NCBI RefSeq assembly: GCF_005116665.1
Contig: NZ_SWCJ01000020.1
Coordinates: 23,672-87,671 of the forward strand
DNA: 64,000 nt
Direction: 5' to 3'
Source: Ferrimonas aestuarii
Lineage (GTDB): Bacteria; Pseudomonadota; Gammaproteobacteria; Enterobacterales; Shewanellaceae
Below the pieces are notes generated by a model. It was given only the letters and a program-made list of their open reading frames with translations, did not search any database and had not been told where the DNA came from. Below, in pieces: positions 17,059-25,252 of this stretch (position 1 is the stretch's first letter; each line of letters opens with the position of its first letter). The position numbers were made by a program, and so were the translations under genes.

Positions 17059-20000
17059 TTAGTGACTATGCTGGTGGTTGTGATGGTGGATCAAGCTGTC
17101 GCAATGCCAGAGAGGCTCTGGCTCTGGGGCGAGCTCCTCGCCCACGTCACCGGACAGATTGCTGGCCATCAGTTTTTGCAGTAGCGCTTGATATTCATCG
17201 TGAGCGGCCTTGCGTTGCAACCGGTCTTGATCGCGGTCGAACCGACGCACGCCATCGACCCAGGTGGATTCCACTTTGGCGTAAACCGATAGTGGCGCTT
17301 GATCCCAAAGCACCAGATCCGCCTGCTTACCCACCTCTAATGAGCCAGTGAGCTCATCCACTTTGAGCTGCTTAGCGGGATTGATGGTAACCATCTTTAG
17401 GGCATCTTCTGCGGACATATCGCAGTACAGCATCGATTTTGCCGCTTCTTGATTGAGCTTGCGGATCAGGTCGGCACTGTCAGAGTTGATGCTGGTGTTT
17501 ACTCCTTTGCTCTGCATTAAACAGGCGTTTTGTGGAATGGCATCGTACACCTCAAATTTGTACGCCCACCAGTCGGAGAAGGTTGACGCGGTAGTGCCAT
17601 ATTCTGCCATCTCATCGGCGACCTTGTATCCTTCCAAGATGTGAGTGAAGGTTTGCACGTGGAAGCCTAACTCTTGAGATAAGCGCAGCAACATCAAGAT
17701 CTCCGATTGTACGTAGGAGTGCACGTGGATATTACGGCTGCCTTCAAGGATCTCAATTAGGGTTTCCAGGCGCTCATTGGGGCGAGGTGCTAGGGCGTTA
17801 CGTTTGCTGCGGCGACTGAGATCGTCATAAGCCAGCAGGGCGGCTTTGTGCTCTTTGGCGGCGCTAAATTGATCCGTCAGGTAAGCTTCGACGCCCATCC
17901 GAGTTTGCGGGAATCGGGAAACGTAGTTGTCTCCCCAATTGCTCTGTTTGACGTTTTCACCGAGGGCAAACTTAATGCTGGCTGGTGCTTGGGTAAATTT
18001 CAGTCCCTGCTCATCTTCACCCCAGCGCAGTTTAATTATCTGTGATTGGCCGCCAATGACGTTGGCACTGCCATGCAGCAGTTGAGCAGTGGTGACACCA
18101 CCAGCCAGAGCGCGATAGATGTGGATGTCTTCAGCATTTAGAGCATCCCCAATGCGTACCTCGGCGGTGTTGCTATCGGAAGCCTCATTGACCCCGCCGG
18201 TAATGGCAATGTGACTATGTTCATCAATGAGCCCAGGGGTGAGGTGTTTGCCTGAGGCATCGATCACCGTAAAACCGGATGGGGTTGAGAGATCATTGCC
18301 CAACTCGATAATTTTGCCCGCTTCAATGATGATATCGGCGTTGCTCATGACGCCATCGTCGGCAGAGGTCCAGATGGTGGCGTTTTTGATGTGAACCGAT
18401 TCCGCGCTTAATGGTGCCGTGAGGCCGGACTCGTTATTGGGCCAACTGCTGCGGCTAATCAGAGTTTTGGGCGCAGGCTCTGACGCGGCGTCTTTGGACT
18501 CATTGGTCGATTGGCTAGCCATCAATTCGAATTGATGAACTTTGCCATTGGCATCGATAAGTTGACCAAAACTGCGCGCAGCAGAAAAGCTGGCGTTGAA
18601 CTGGCCAATACCACTTAGCCCCAGCGCTTCCATTGCAATGAGCCCCTGCAACTGACCAAACTGCCAATTGAGATTCTCGAGGGCGATGTTGGTATCTCCC
18701 TGCTGAAGCTCTGCACTAAGATCGTCGCTGGTTAGGTCTAGGTTCAGCTTTAACGCGTTACCATTGAGTGTCAGTTGGTAGCTGTCCTGAAGCCCTTGAG
18801 TACTGGCACTGCTGCTGAGCTGAGGTCGACCTTGAATGTATATCTGTTCAATTTCGCCGTCGGTAAACAGGTTACCTGAAGCGATCACCAGATCGGCGCG
18901 ATAGCCTTCAGCCAATTTGCCAGTAAAACTGCCGATGCCTGCATACTTGGCTGCGTTGGTGGTTAATGCGGCTAACGCGGTGTCTTGTGGTAAACCATGT
19001 TGAATGGCCGTTCGTAAACGAGGCCAGAACTTTTCGCTATCAATGCCGTGCTGAGTAATAGCAAATGGAATACCTGATTTAGCAACTAGAGCTAAATTAG
19101 CTGGGCTTCGTTCCCACTGGCGGAGTTGAGTTAAGTTAATTTCCAAACCCGAGGCTAATTCAGGTTTACGTGCTTGAGTCAGAGGTAAAATCAATTGAGC
19201 ATCTTGTAACTCATTTAAACGCTCATACTCTAAGCCGGTTCCCACGAGAATGGGTGAGGAATGAAAAGGAGCTAACACCGCCAGCGCTTTCGGTAGATGG
19301 TTAGTGTTTTTAACTGAAAATATAACACGCTGATTACCAAAGTGTGACAAACTCTCCAGTGATTGGTTTAGTTCTGGCTTTTGATTACCGGTTTGTTGTT
19401 GCTGATACCAACGCGCATCTTTTAATGTTTGTCGAATTAGTGCGATGCTTCCCATTAGGGAGCTAGGATACTCTTGTTCAGAACTTCCTTTACTAAAAGA
19501 AAGAAATTGTGCTCCCTCGACAGGGTATATCAGTTCAGCGGTTGGGTCCTTGGATAAGGATGCACTGAGTGATTGTCCCTGAAATATTCCGTCAAAATGA
19601 CTCGACTGAACCGAAGTGAATCCATTATTGACCCAAGATGTCGCTATATCGGTATCGGCTTTAAAGTAAGGCTGCCATTTCATATCGGCATGAATGGCTC
19701 GGTTTTGAATCTTGGCTCCCGGTAATTCCGCCAAATAGTGTGGGCCGTCACCCTCATATTCGGAATATTGCCAGTCGATACCGTAACTGGTGTAGGGGTC
19801 GATAAAACCTGGGTAAACAATCTTGTTATCTAGGTTTATTTCTAATGATCCCTTAGGGATTTCATTGCTATCAGAAATAGATAAAATCTTTTTATTTCTT
19901 ATGGTTATGCTAGCGTTATGTAACGTTTTTCCCGGAGACAGCATCAGGGTAGCGTTGCTGAAGGTGATGAAGTTGTCGCTATTATTGGCGATGGCTTCGA

Positions 20001-20091
20001 TACGCTGAGTAGGAGAGGCCCAGCCATAATGGCTGACTGTTAGGGCACACGCCAACAGAGTTAAGGGTCTCAAGGTTTGAGTGTATGGCAT
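17059..20091 (-). CDS. Exported tandem amidohydrolase (degenerate N-half, HxH-containing C-half)
   Basis: This is a 1010-residue secreted or periplasmic protein. The ATG at 20091 is preceded by AAAGGA and gives a signal peptide (MPYTQTLRPLTLLACALTV, then HYGWA). An upstream in-frame ATG at 20124 lacks a good ribosome site. Two amidohydrolase-like halves are visible. In the first the metal motif after the PGFID strand is lost (PGFIDPYTSYG, about residue 95). In the second it is kept (PGLIDEHSHIA, about residue 625), followed by HVHSYVQSE, QTFTHILEGYK and NSDSADLIRK, so only the C-half looks able to bind metal. It ends with a His-rich tail (HHHNHQHSH). The first third is AT-richer than its neighbours. 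Such proteins are annotated as imidazolonepropionase-like; the substrate is unknown. Confidence 0.85.
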   Translation of the reverse strand: MPYTQTLRPLTLLACALTVSHYGWASPTQRIEAIANNSDNFITFSNATLMLSPGKTLHNASITIRNKKILSISDSNEIPKGSLEINLDNKIVYPGFIDPYTSYGIDWQYSEYEGDGPHYLAELPGAKIQNRAIHADMKWQPYFKADTDIATSWVNNGFTSVQSSHFDGIFQGQSLSASLSKDPTAELIYPVEGAQFLSFSKGSSEQEYPSSLMGSIALIRQTLKDARWYQQQQTGNQKPELNQSLESLSHFGNQRVIFSVKNTNHLPKALAVLAPFHSSPILVGTGLEYERLNELQDAQLILPLTQARKPELASGLEINLTQLRQWERSPANLALVAKSGIPFAITQHGIDSEKFWPRLRTAIQHGLPQDTALAALTTNAAKYAGIGSFTGKLAEGYRADLVIASGNLFTDGEIEQIYIQGRPQLSSSASTQGLQDSYQLTLNGNALKLNLDLTSDDLSAELQQGDTNIALENLNWQFGQLQGLIAMEALGLSGIGQFNASFSAARSFGQLIDANGKVHQFELMASQSTNESKDAASEPAPKTLISRSSWPNNESGLTAPLSAESVHIKNATIWTSADDGVMSNADIIIEAGKIIELGNDLSTPSGFTVIDASGKHLTPGLIDEHSHIAITGGVNEASDSNTAEVRIGDALNAEDIHIYRALAGGVTTAQLLHGSANVIGGQSQIIKLRWGEDEQGLKFTQAPASIKFALGENVKQSNWGDNYVSRFPQTRMGVEAYLTDQFSAAKEHKAALLAYDDLSRRSKRNALAPRPNERLETLIEILEGSRNIHVHSYVQSEILMLLRLSQELGFHVQTFTHILEGYKVADEMAEYGTTASTFSDWWAYKFEVYDAIPQNACLMQSKGVNTSINSDSADLIRKLNQEAAKSMLYCDMSAEDALKMVTINPAKQLKVDELTGSLEVGKQADLVLWDQAPLSVYAKVESTWVDGVRRFDRDQDRLQRKAAHDEYQALLQKLMASNLSGDVGEELAPEPEPLWHCDSLIHHHNHQHSH

Positions 20092-20177
20092 CCATTTTCC
20101 TTTATTGTTATTCCTGAGCGGCATACATTATCTCTACATACTCTTAACACATCAAATAAGCTTCAAGAGTTCAGGAT

Positions 20178-20203
20178 AAAAAAAGGCTGCCATTGGCAGC
20201 CTT
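20178..20203 (-). terminator. Intrinsic terminator of the hns gene
   Basis: Read on the minus strand, a GC-rich stem (AAGGCTGCCA with TGGCAGCCTT) is followed by a run of seven T. It lies about 25 bases after the hns stop codon and before the amidohydrolase gene on the same strand. Confidence 0.8.
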
Positions 20204-20227
20204 AGACTAGTTCTTTGTAACTAAATA

Positions 20228-20620
20228 TTAAATTAGGAACTCTTCTAGAGAGCGACCCTGATCCAATTGTTCTTTGATGGCTTTTGGAGTACGGCCTTGG
20301 CCGGTCCAAGTAATCTCTTCGCCGTCAACAACAATCATATATTTAGGTGGGCGAGGAGCACGCTTTTTACGTGGTGCACTGCCTTCTAATGCATTTAATT
20401 CGTCAACGCTAATGCCATCTTCCGCAAGCTGCTTACGAATGGCTTCAATTTTAGCGATACGTTCAGCTTGGGCTGCTTGCTCTTCGGCAGCTTCAGCTTC
20501 GCGATCATCAGCAATTTTTTGAAGTTTAGCGATAACGTCTTGCAGTTCGTCTAGTTCTAGCTCTTTAACTTGAGCTTTCAATCGACGACCGTGAGTTAGA
20601 ATTTCTAAGAAATCAGCCAT
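20228..20620 (-). CDS. hns: H-NS family nucleoid-associated protein
   Basis: H-NS binds AT-rich DNA, bridges it and silences horizontally acquired and stress genes. The protein starting at ATG 20620 (MADFLEILTHGRRLKAQ) is 130 residues. A TTG 15 bases upstream would add five unlikely residues. The first about 75 residues form the helical oligomerisation domain with heptad-like charged repeats, followed by a basic linker (PRKKRAPRPP). The C-terminal DNA-binding domain carries the diagnostic TWTGQGRTPKAI loop that inserts into the minor groove. The gene has an AT-rich upstream region and its own terminator, so it is monocistronic. H-NS commonly autorepresses, and the AT-rich leader fits that, but no site was proven. 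Confidence 0.94.
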   Translation of the reverse strand: MADFLEILTHGRRLKAQVKELELDELQDVIAKLQKIADDREAEAAEEQAAQAERIAKIEAIRKQLAEDGISVDELNALEGSAPRKKRAPRPPKYMIVVDGEEITWTGQGRTPKAIKEQLDQGRSLEEFLI

Positions 20621-20930
20621 GGTGGTTAAACCCAATTTGAAGTGTTTATTTAAGTCGTGTTTTAGATTAGCACGCTGATTTTAATTTGTCTTGAGTAATA
20701 ATTAATAAATTACACTTTAGAGAATAATCAATTGCTACTATCCATGACAATTACAGCTAATCAAAGTTCCATACTATTAATATCAAAAAGTGAATAATTG
20801 ATCTTTGAGCTGATTGCTGCGTAAAAAATCACCATCAGGCTCCGTTTATCAGGTTGACGTTTACGTCAACAGTAATTAGAGTGGACTTTAATGTGATGTG
20901 TCAAATCAGGCAGTAAACAAAGGACGTACT
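20621..20930. other. AT-rich divergent intergenic region between hns and etfB
   Basis: About 310 bases without a credible gene. It is strikingly AT-rich from 20640 to 20800, as expected for an H-NS-controlled hns promoter. On the etfB side it holds the palindrome at 20853-20870 and an AAAGGA ribosome site just before ATG 20931. I could not settle the hns promoter. Confidence 0.6.
20853..20870 (+). promoter_or_regulatory. Candidate LiuR operator upstream of etfBA
   Basis: The palindrome GTTGACGTTTACGTCAAC has two perfect 8-base arms around TT. It matches 14 of 18 positions of the dyad before liuR (36084-36101, minus strand: CTTTACCTTTACGTAAAC). It starts at a TTGACG hexamer that can act as -35, with TAGAGT 17 bases on as a weak -10, so a bound MerR-type regulator would sit in the promoter spacer. 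Confidence 0.6.
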
Positions 20931-21680
20931 ATGAAAATTTTAGTTCCAGTAAAGCGCGTCGTAGACCCTTATGTAAAGGTGAGGGTTGCTGCGGATGAAA
21001 GTGGCGTGGACCTAGCAAATTTGAAGATGGCCATTAACCCTTTCTGTGAAATTGCTGTAGAAGAAGCTGTGCGACTCAAGGAGAAGGGGCAAGCAGCGGA
21101 AGTGATCGTGGTATCAGTTGGGCCTAAGGTGGCTCAAGAGCAGCTGCGTACCGCGATGGCTTTAGGGGCCGATCGTGCCATCTTAGTTGAACATGACCAA
21201 GAACTAGCGCCGCTTTCTATTGCTAAGGTACTAAAAGCCATTATCGACAAAGAGCAGCCAGGTCTGGTGTTGTTTGGTAAACAAACCATTGACGGCGATA
21301 ACAATCAGACGGCACAGATGACCGCCGCGTTGGCAAAAATGGGTCAAGCAACGTTCGCTTCTACTATAGATGTAGAGGGAGAGCAGGTTACTGTGGCTCG
21401 AGAGATCGACGGTGGTATTCAGACTCTGAGCATCAAACTGCCTGCGGTGGTGTCTGCCGATCTACGATTGAACGAGCCCCGTTACGCTTCACTGCCTAAC
21501 ATCATGAAAGCCAAGCGCAAGCCGTTGGAAACCGTATCCGTCGACGATTTGGAAGTGACTCTTAAATCTCACCAAAACACCTTGAAGGTAACTGCCCCAG
21601 CTGAGCGTAGCGGCGGCGTAATGGTGGGCTCTGTGGAAGAGTTGGTTGAAAAGCTAAAGAATGAAGCGAAGGTGGTCTAA
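20931..21680 (+). CDS. etfB: Electron transfer flavoprotein beta subunit
   Basis: EtfB binds AMP and, with EtfA, takes electrons from acyl-CoA dehydrogenases and passes them to ETF:quinone oxidoreductase. The ATG at 20931, behind AAAGGACG, gives MKILVPVKRVVDPYVKVRV, the standard N-terminus, and 249 residues. An upstream frame extension to 20898 is not needed. The AAMALGADRAILV and KQTIDGDNNQTAQM blocks and the ETF signature region with NLRLNEPRYASLPNIMKAKRKP-like residues are present. Its stop overlaps the etfA start by one base (TAATG), so both subunits are coupled. The upstream palindrome suggests co-control with leucine degradation, whose dehydrogenase LiuA needs ETF. Confidence 0.95.
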   Translation: MKILVPVKRVVDPYVKVRVAADESGVDLANLKMAINPFCEIAVEEAVRLKEKGQAAEVIVVSVGPKVAQEQLRTAMALGADRAILVEHDQELAPLSIAKVLKAIIDKEQPGLVLFGKQTIDGDNNQTAQMTAALAKMGQATFASTIDVEGEQVTVAREIDGGIQTLSIKLPAVVSADLRLNEPRYASLPNIMKAKRKPLETVSVDDLEVTLKSHQNTLKVTAPAERSGGVMVGSVEELVEKLKNEAKVV

Positions 21681-22606
21681 TGGCGATTCTAATTATTGCG
21701 GAGCTGGATAAGCAGTCTCTAAGTGTTGAATGCGCCAAGGCCGTTGGCGCAGCATCTAAGATTGGTGGTGATGTTCATCTGTTGATTGCTGGTGATCAAG
21801 TTGCATCTGCCGCGGAACAGGGCGCAGCCTTAGCTGGAGTCACAAAGGTGCTGGTGGCCGACAATGGATGCTATCAGCATCAGTTGGCTGAGCCGATGGC
21901 GGATCTGATTGTGGATCTGGCGTCTGATTACTCACACATCATTGCGGTGGCCAGTGCCAAAGGCAAAGACATCTTGCCTCGGGTCGCGGCTTTGTTGGAT
22001 GTGGCGCAGCACTCGGATCTGGTGGCCATCGAGTCTGAGGATACCTTCGTTCGTCCTATCTATGCAGGCAATGCCTTGGCAACGGTGCAGAGCTTGGATG
22101 CCATTAAGGTATTGACCATTCGTGGTTCGGCGTTTGATGCCGTGGCCGAGCAAGCTCCTGCTGCCATCGAAGCGGTAGACATTGTCAAAGAGAACACTCT
22201 GAGCAGCTTTGTCAGCGAAGAGTTGGTTCAGTCTGAGCGTCCAGAATTGGGGGCAGCCCGCGTGGTGATCTCCGGTGGTCGAGGTCTGGGAAGCGGTGAG
22301 AACTTCGCCATCATCGAAGCGCTAGCTGACAAGTTGGGCGGTGCCATCGGCGCATCTCGCGCAGCCGTTGATGCGGGTTTTGTGGCCAACGATCTTCAGG
22401 TTGGTCAAACCGGTAAGATTGTGGCACCTGAGCTTTACATTGCCGTTGGCATCTCTGGCGCCATTCAGCATTTGGCGGGCATGAAAGAGTCTAAGGTGAT
22501 TGTGGCGATCAACAAAGATCCCGATGCGCCCATCTTCCAAGTGGCGGATTATGGCCTAGAGGCGGATCTGTTTGAGGCTGTTCCAAAGCTAACTGAGCTG
22601 CTATAA
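21680..22606 (+). CDS. etfA: Electron transfer flavoprotein alpha subunit
   Basis: EtfA carries the redox FAD of the heterodimeric ETF. The 308-residue product has the N-terminal ETF fold and a C-terminal FAD domain with VVISGGRGLGSGENF, GAAIGASRAAVDAGF-like residues (here GGAIGASRAAVDAGF), QVGQTGKIVAPELYIAVGIS and the closing GAIQHLAGMKESKVIVAINKD signature. Length and motifs are normal. It is translated from the same message as etfB with a TAATG overlap. A branched hairpin lies just downstream and probably ends the message before the lysine riboswitch. Confidence 0.95.
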   Translation: MAILIIAELDKQSLSVECAKAVGAASKIGGDVHLLIAGDQVASAAEQGAALAGVTKVLVADNGCYQHQLAEPMADLIVDLASDYSHIIAVASAKGKDILPRVAALLDVAQHSDLVAIESEDTFVRPIYAGNALATVQSLDAIKVLTIRGSAFDAVAEQAPAAIEAVDIVKENTLSSFVSEELVQSERPELGAARVVISGGRGLGSGENFAIIEALADKLGGAIGASRAAVDAGFVANDLQVGQTGKIVAPELYIAVGISGAIQHLAGMKESKVIVAINKDPDAPIFQVADYGLEADLFEAVPKLTELL

Positions 22607-22627
22607 ATGTGAGGTAACTCACAAAAT

Positions 22628-22676
22628 GGCGGCATCTGCTGGTCAAGTGAGGGGCACTTGCGGGTAGAATGCCGCC
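22628..22676 (+). terminator. Branched hairpin after etfA (possible terminator)
   Basis: An outer stem pairs GGCGGCAT (22628-22635) with ATGCCGCC (22669-22676). A nested stem pairs CAAGTG (22644-22649) with CACTTG (22655-22660). Only a weak T-rich stretch (CTTCGTATTTTG) follows. It may end the etfBA message; the TAGAAT at 22665-22670 could also be the -10 of the riboswitch transcript. Confidence 0.4.
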
Positions 22677-22692
22677 TTCGTATTTTGATGAA

Positions 22693-22850
22693 TACGGTTA
22701 CCGCTAGGTAGAGGCGCATCGCCTATCAGTAGATCGGAAGAGGTTGATACCCTTTGAGGCCGATTGAAAGGAGTCGATGCCGAAGTGGCTGAGCCATCGA
22801 ACTCAGTTGCTGGGGTTATTCTTAATAGGAATGACACTGCCATAGTAATC
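22693..22850 (+). promoter_or_regulatory. Lysine riboswitch (L box) aptamer
   Basis: The conserved core of the lysine riboswitch can be read in order: AGAGGCGCATCGCC, AGTA, GAAGAGG, AAAGGAGTCGATGCCGAAG, CAGTTGCTGGGGTT and a closing GACACTGCC. A basal P1 helix can form between GGTTAC near 22697 and GTAATC at 22845-22850. Lysine binding stabilises P1 in known members and lowers expression of lysine synthesis or uptake genes. It sits in the 374-base leader before the NhaC-type carrier, which fits a lysine transport function for that gene. Confidence 0.88.
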
Positions 22851-22885
22851 TCCGACAGGATGTTGGAATGCTTGATTTACTATGG
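22840..22885 (+). promoter_or_regulatory. Alternative hairpin of the lysine riboswitch expression platform
   Basis: The 3' strand of P1 (CCATAGTAATC, 22840-22850) can instead pair with GATTTACTATGG (22874-22885), with an extra inner helix TCCGAC/GTTGGA. P1 and this hairpin exclude each other. No T-tract follows, so control is more likely at translation or by Rho than by an intrinsic terminator. Confidence 0.55.
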
Positions 22886-22980
22886 AGCGCTACTGAAAGG
22901 ACGGTGGTCTATTATGTCCCCCCTCGATCTTCGATCGTGTCAGTTGCCTCCATCGCCAACTAAAAAGAAAAGATTTGACG

Positions 22981-24549
22981 ATGGCTTTATTAACTTACGC
23001 CGACTCGGCGCTGTCTCTGTTACCTCCTGTGATTGCGATTGGCATGGCCATCGTAACGCGAAAAGTCCTGTTATCCCTGGGTTTGGGGATCGCCATTGGT
23101 GTGCTAATGCTCACCGGTTTTGCTCCTATGGAAGCCGCTAGCAATTTAGGTGGCCGCGTTCAGGGGTTATTTTGGAGCGAAGGGGCTCCCAGCGCTTGGA
23201 ATTTGTACACTCTAGGTTTCCTATTATTGCTGGGGGTGATGACCGCCCTTATTTCGGTATCTGGAGCCACTCGAGCGTTTGCTGACTGGGCTCGCCAGCG
23301 CATCCGCTGTGGCCGCGATGCCAAGCTGATGACCATCGCCCTTGGGGTGGTGATCTTCATCGATGATTATTTCAATACCCTAGTGGTGGGCTCTGTCGCT
23401 CGTCCGGTGACTGACCATTATCAGGTCTCCCGCGAGAAGCTGGCGTACTGTATCGACTCAACCTCTGCGCCCATCTGCGTCATTTCGCCGATCTCCTCTT
23501 GGGGCGCATACATCATCGCCTTGATTGGTGGGTTGCTCACTACCCATGGAGTCACTGATATTGGCTATTTGAGCGCCTTTATTCAGATGGTTCCCATGAA
23601 TTTCTATGCGGTGTTTGCGTTTGCGCTATTGCTGGCGGTGGTCTATTTCGGTCTTGATGTAGGCCCCATGGCTCAAGCGGAGCAGCGGGCTCGCCGCGGT
23701 CAATTGTGGGATGAAACCAAGGGAGCTCCTGCCGGGGAAGAGCTGGATCTGCCGGAAGCCGATAATGGCCGAGTATGGGGCCTGTTGGCACCGATCGGCT
23801 TTTTGATTCTACTCACCGTTACCATGATGCTCTACTCCGGTGGTCAAGCATTGGCTGCGGACGGCAAGTCGTTTAGCGTTATCGGTGCATTTGAAAACAC
23901 CGATGTGGCTTGGTCACTGTTCTATTCTGCTTTGGCTGGCGTTCTGTTTACTGCCGGTTACTGTTTGCAGCAGCGAGTGCCGGTGGGTTATATCGTCAAG
24001 GCGCTGTTCAGCGGTCTGAAGTCGATGATGCCAGCTATCTACATCCTGCTGTTCGCTTGGACCATCGCCGGGGTGATCAGTGATATGGAAACAGGTAAAT
24101 ACATGGCGTCCATGGCTCAAGGCAATCTGCCGACGTGGAGTCTGCCCGCACTGCTGTTTTTGCTCAGCGGTTTTGCGGCCTTTGCCACCGGGACCAGTTG
24201 GGGAACCTTCGCCATCATGTTGCCTATCGCAGCCAACATGGCTGAAGCGGTAGAGATCACCATGATGTTGCCTATGTTGGCGTCTGTCTTGGCTGGGGCG
24301 GTATTTGGCGATCACTGCTCACCCATCTCTGATACCACCATTTTGTCTTCCACAGGGGCAGCCTGCCACCACATCGATCACGTGACCACCCAGCTGCCTT
24401 ATGCGGTGATGACCGCCATCATCTCTTTGGTTGGCTACCTGGTACTCGGCATTACCGGCTCCACCGTTGCGGGCTTTGCCTGTGCCAGTGTGGCTTTGGT
24501 GATTGTGGTGACGTTGTTGAAGCGTCGCTGTGAGCCTTCTTGCCAATAA
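22981..24549 (+). CDS. lysW: NhaC-family carrier, predicted lysine transporter LysW
   Basis: This is an inner-membrane secondary carrier of the NhaC superfamily, 522 residues with about 11-12 hydrophobic segments. Recognisable family blocks are IDDYFNTLVVGSVARPVTDHYQVSREKLAYCIDST, shown here as IDDYFNTLVVGSVARP, and FGDHCSPISDTTILSSTGA near the C-terminus. The ATG at 22981 is preferred over the TTG at 22975. NhaC itself exchanges Na+ and H+. However, comparative studies of lysine riboswitch regulons in gammaproteobacteria assigned riboswitch-linked NhaC members to lysine transport and called them LysW. The riboswitch directly upstream here supports that reading. Transport direction and coupling ion are not known from sequence. 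Confidence 0.82.
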   Translation: MALLTYADSALSLLPPVIAIGMAIVTRKVLLSLGLGIAIGVLMLTGFAPMEAASNLGGRVQGLFWSEGAPSAWNLYTLGFLLLLGVMTALISVSGATRAFADWARQRIRCGRDAKLMTIALGVVIFIDDYFNTLVVGSVARPVTDHYQVSREKLAYCIDSTSAPICVISPISSWGAYIIALIGGLLTTHGVTDIGYLSAFIQMVPMNFYAVFAFALLLAVVYFGLDVGPMAQAEQRARRGQLWDETKGAPAGEELDLPEADNGRVWGLLAPIGFLILLTVTMMLYSGGQALAADGKSFSVIGAFENTDVAWSLFYSALAGVLFTAGYCLQQRVPVGYIVKALFSGLKSMMPAIYILLFAWTIAGVISDMETGKYMASMAQGNLPTWSLPALLFLLSGFAAFATGTSWGTFAIMLPIAANMAEAVEITMMLPMLASVLAGAVFGDHCSPISDTTILSSTGAACHHIDHVTTQLPYAVMTAIISLVGYLVLGITGSTVAGFACASVALVIVVTLLKRRCEPSCQ

Positions 24550-24574
24550 GTTGGCTGAGAGTGTGATGTAGCTT

Positions 24575-24596
24575 CGGGGGGCCAAATGGCCCCCCG
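24575..24596 (+). terminator. GC-rich hairpin after lysW
   Basis: CGGGGGGCC and GGCCCCCCG form a 9-bp stem with a four-base loop 26 bases after the lysW stop. No T-tract follows, so it may stabilise the 3' end or terminate weakly. Confidence 0.45.
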
Positions 24597-24661
24597 CGCA
24601 TTGGTGGCAGCCTAGGGTGCTTTTCGGTAGACTGGCGCCACCAAGACAACGGAGGAATAAC

Positions 24662-25240
24662 GTGGCTCAGCTCTATTTTTACTATTCGGCAATGAATGCT
24701 GGAAAATCCACCTCACTTTTGCAATCGGCCTACAACTACCGCGAGCGAGGCATGGAAGTGCTAGTGATGACCGCTGGCCTTGATGATCGCTACGGCATCG
24801 GCAAAGTGACCTCTCGAATAGGGCTTACCTCCGATGCCCTTATCTATCGTAAGGAAGACGATCTGATTGAGATGGTGTGTAAAGAACATGAGCAGAAGCC
24901 GGTTAACTGCGTCTTGGTGGATGAGTGTCAGTTTCTCACCAAAGATCAGGTACGCCAATTGACCTACCTAGTCGACAAGATGGACATTCCGGTGCTGTGT
25001 TACGGCCTGCGTACCGATTTCCAAGGTGAGCTATTCCCCGGTGCTCAGTATCTGTTGGCTTGGGCTGACAAATTGGTGGAACTGAAAACCATCTGCCACT
25101 GCGGTCGCAAGGCCAATATGGTGGTGCGGTTAGATGGCGAAGGTAATCCCGTCAAAAATGGCGATCAGGTTCAGATAGGCGGTAACGACAGCTACGTGTC
25201 GATGTGTCGCTTACACTATCGTGAACTGGCTTGGGACTGA
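24662..25240 (+). CDS. tdk: Thymidine kinase (type II)
   Basis: Tdk phosphorylates thymidine in the pyrimidine salvage pathway. The start is the GTG at 24662, 6 bases after a perfect GGAGG, giving AQLYFYYSAMNAGKST. The frame extending upstream to 24617 has no support. The protein is 192 residues. It shows the Walker A loop SAMNAGKST (residues 9-17), the DECQFLT Walker B/lasso region, CYGLRTDFQGELFPGA and the zinc-binding Cys pair in CHCGRK with the second half in MCRLHYR. It ends slightly short of E. coli Tdk (205), lacking only the variable tail. It is a lone gene. Confidence 0.96.
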   Translation: MAQLYFYYSAMNAGKSTSLLQSAYNYRERGMEVLVMTAGLDDRYGIGKVTSRIGLTSDALIYRKEDDLIEMVCKEHEQKPVNCVLVDECQFLTKDQVRQLTYLVDKMDIPVLCYGLRTDFQGELFPGAQYLLAWADKLVELKTICHCGRKANMVVRLDGEGNPVKNGDQVQIGGNDSYVSMCRLHYRELAWD

Positions 25241-25252
25241 GACTGCTTATAA

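Noticed and set aside
22764..23141. Plus-strand frame covering the riboswitch and start of lysW
   Set aside because: Its first half is the structured lysine aptamer and its second half is out of frame with the conserved carrier.
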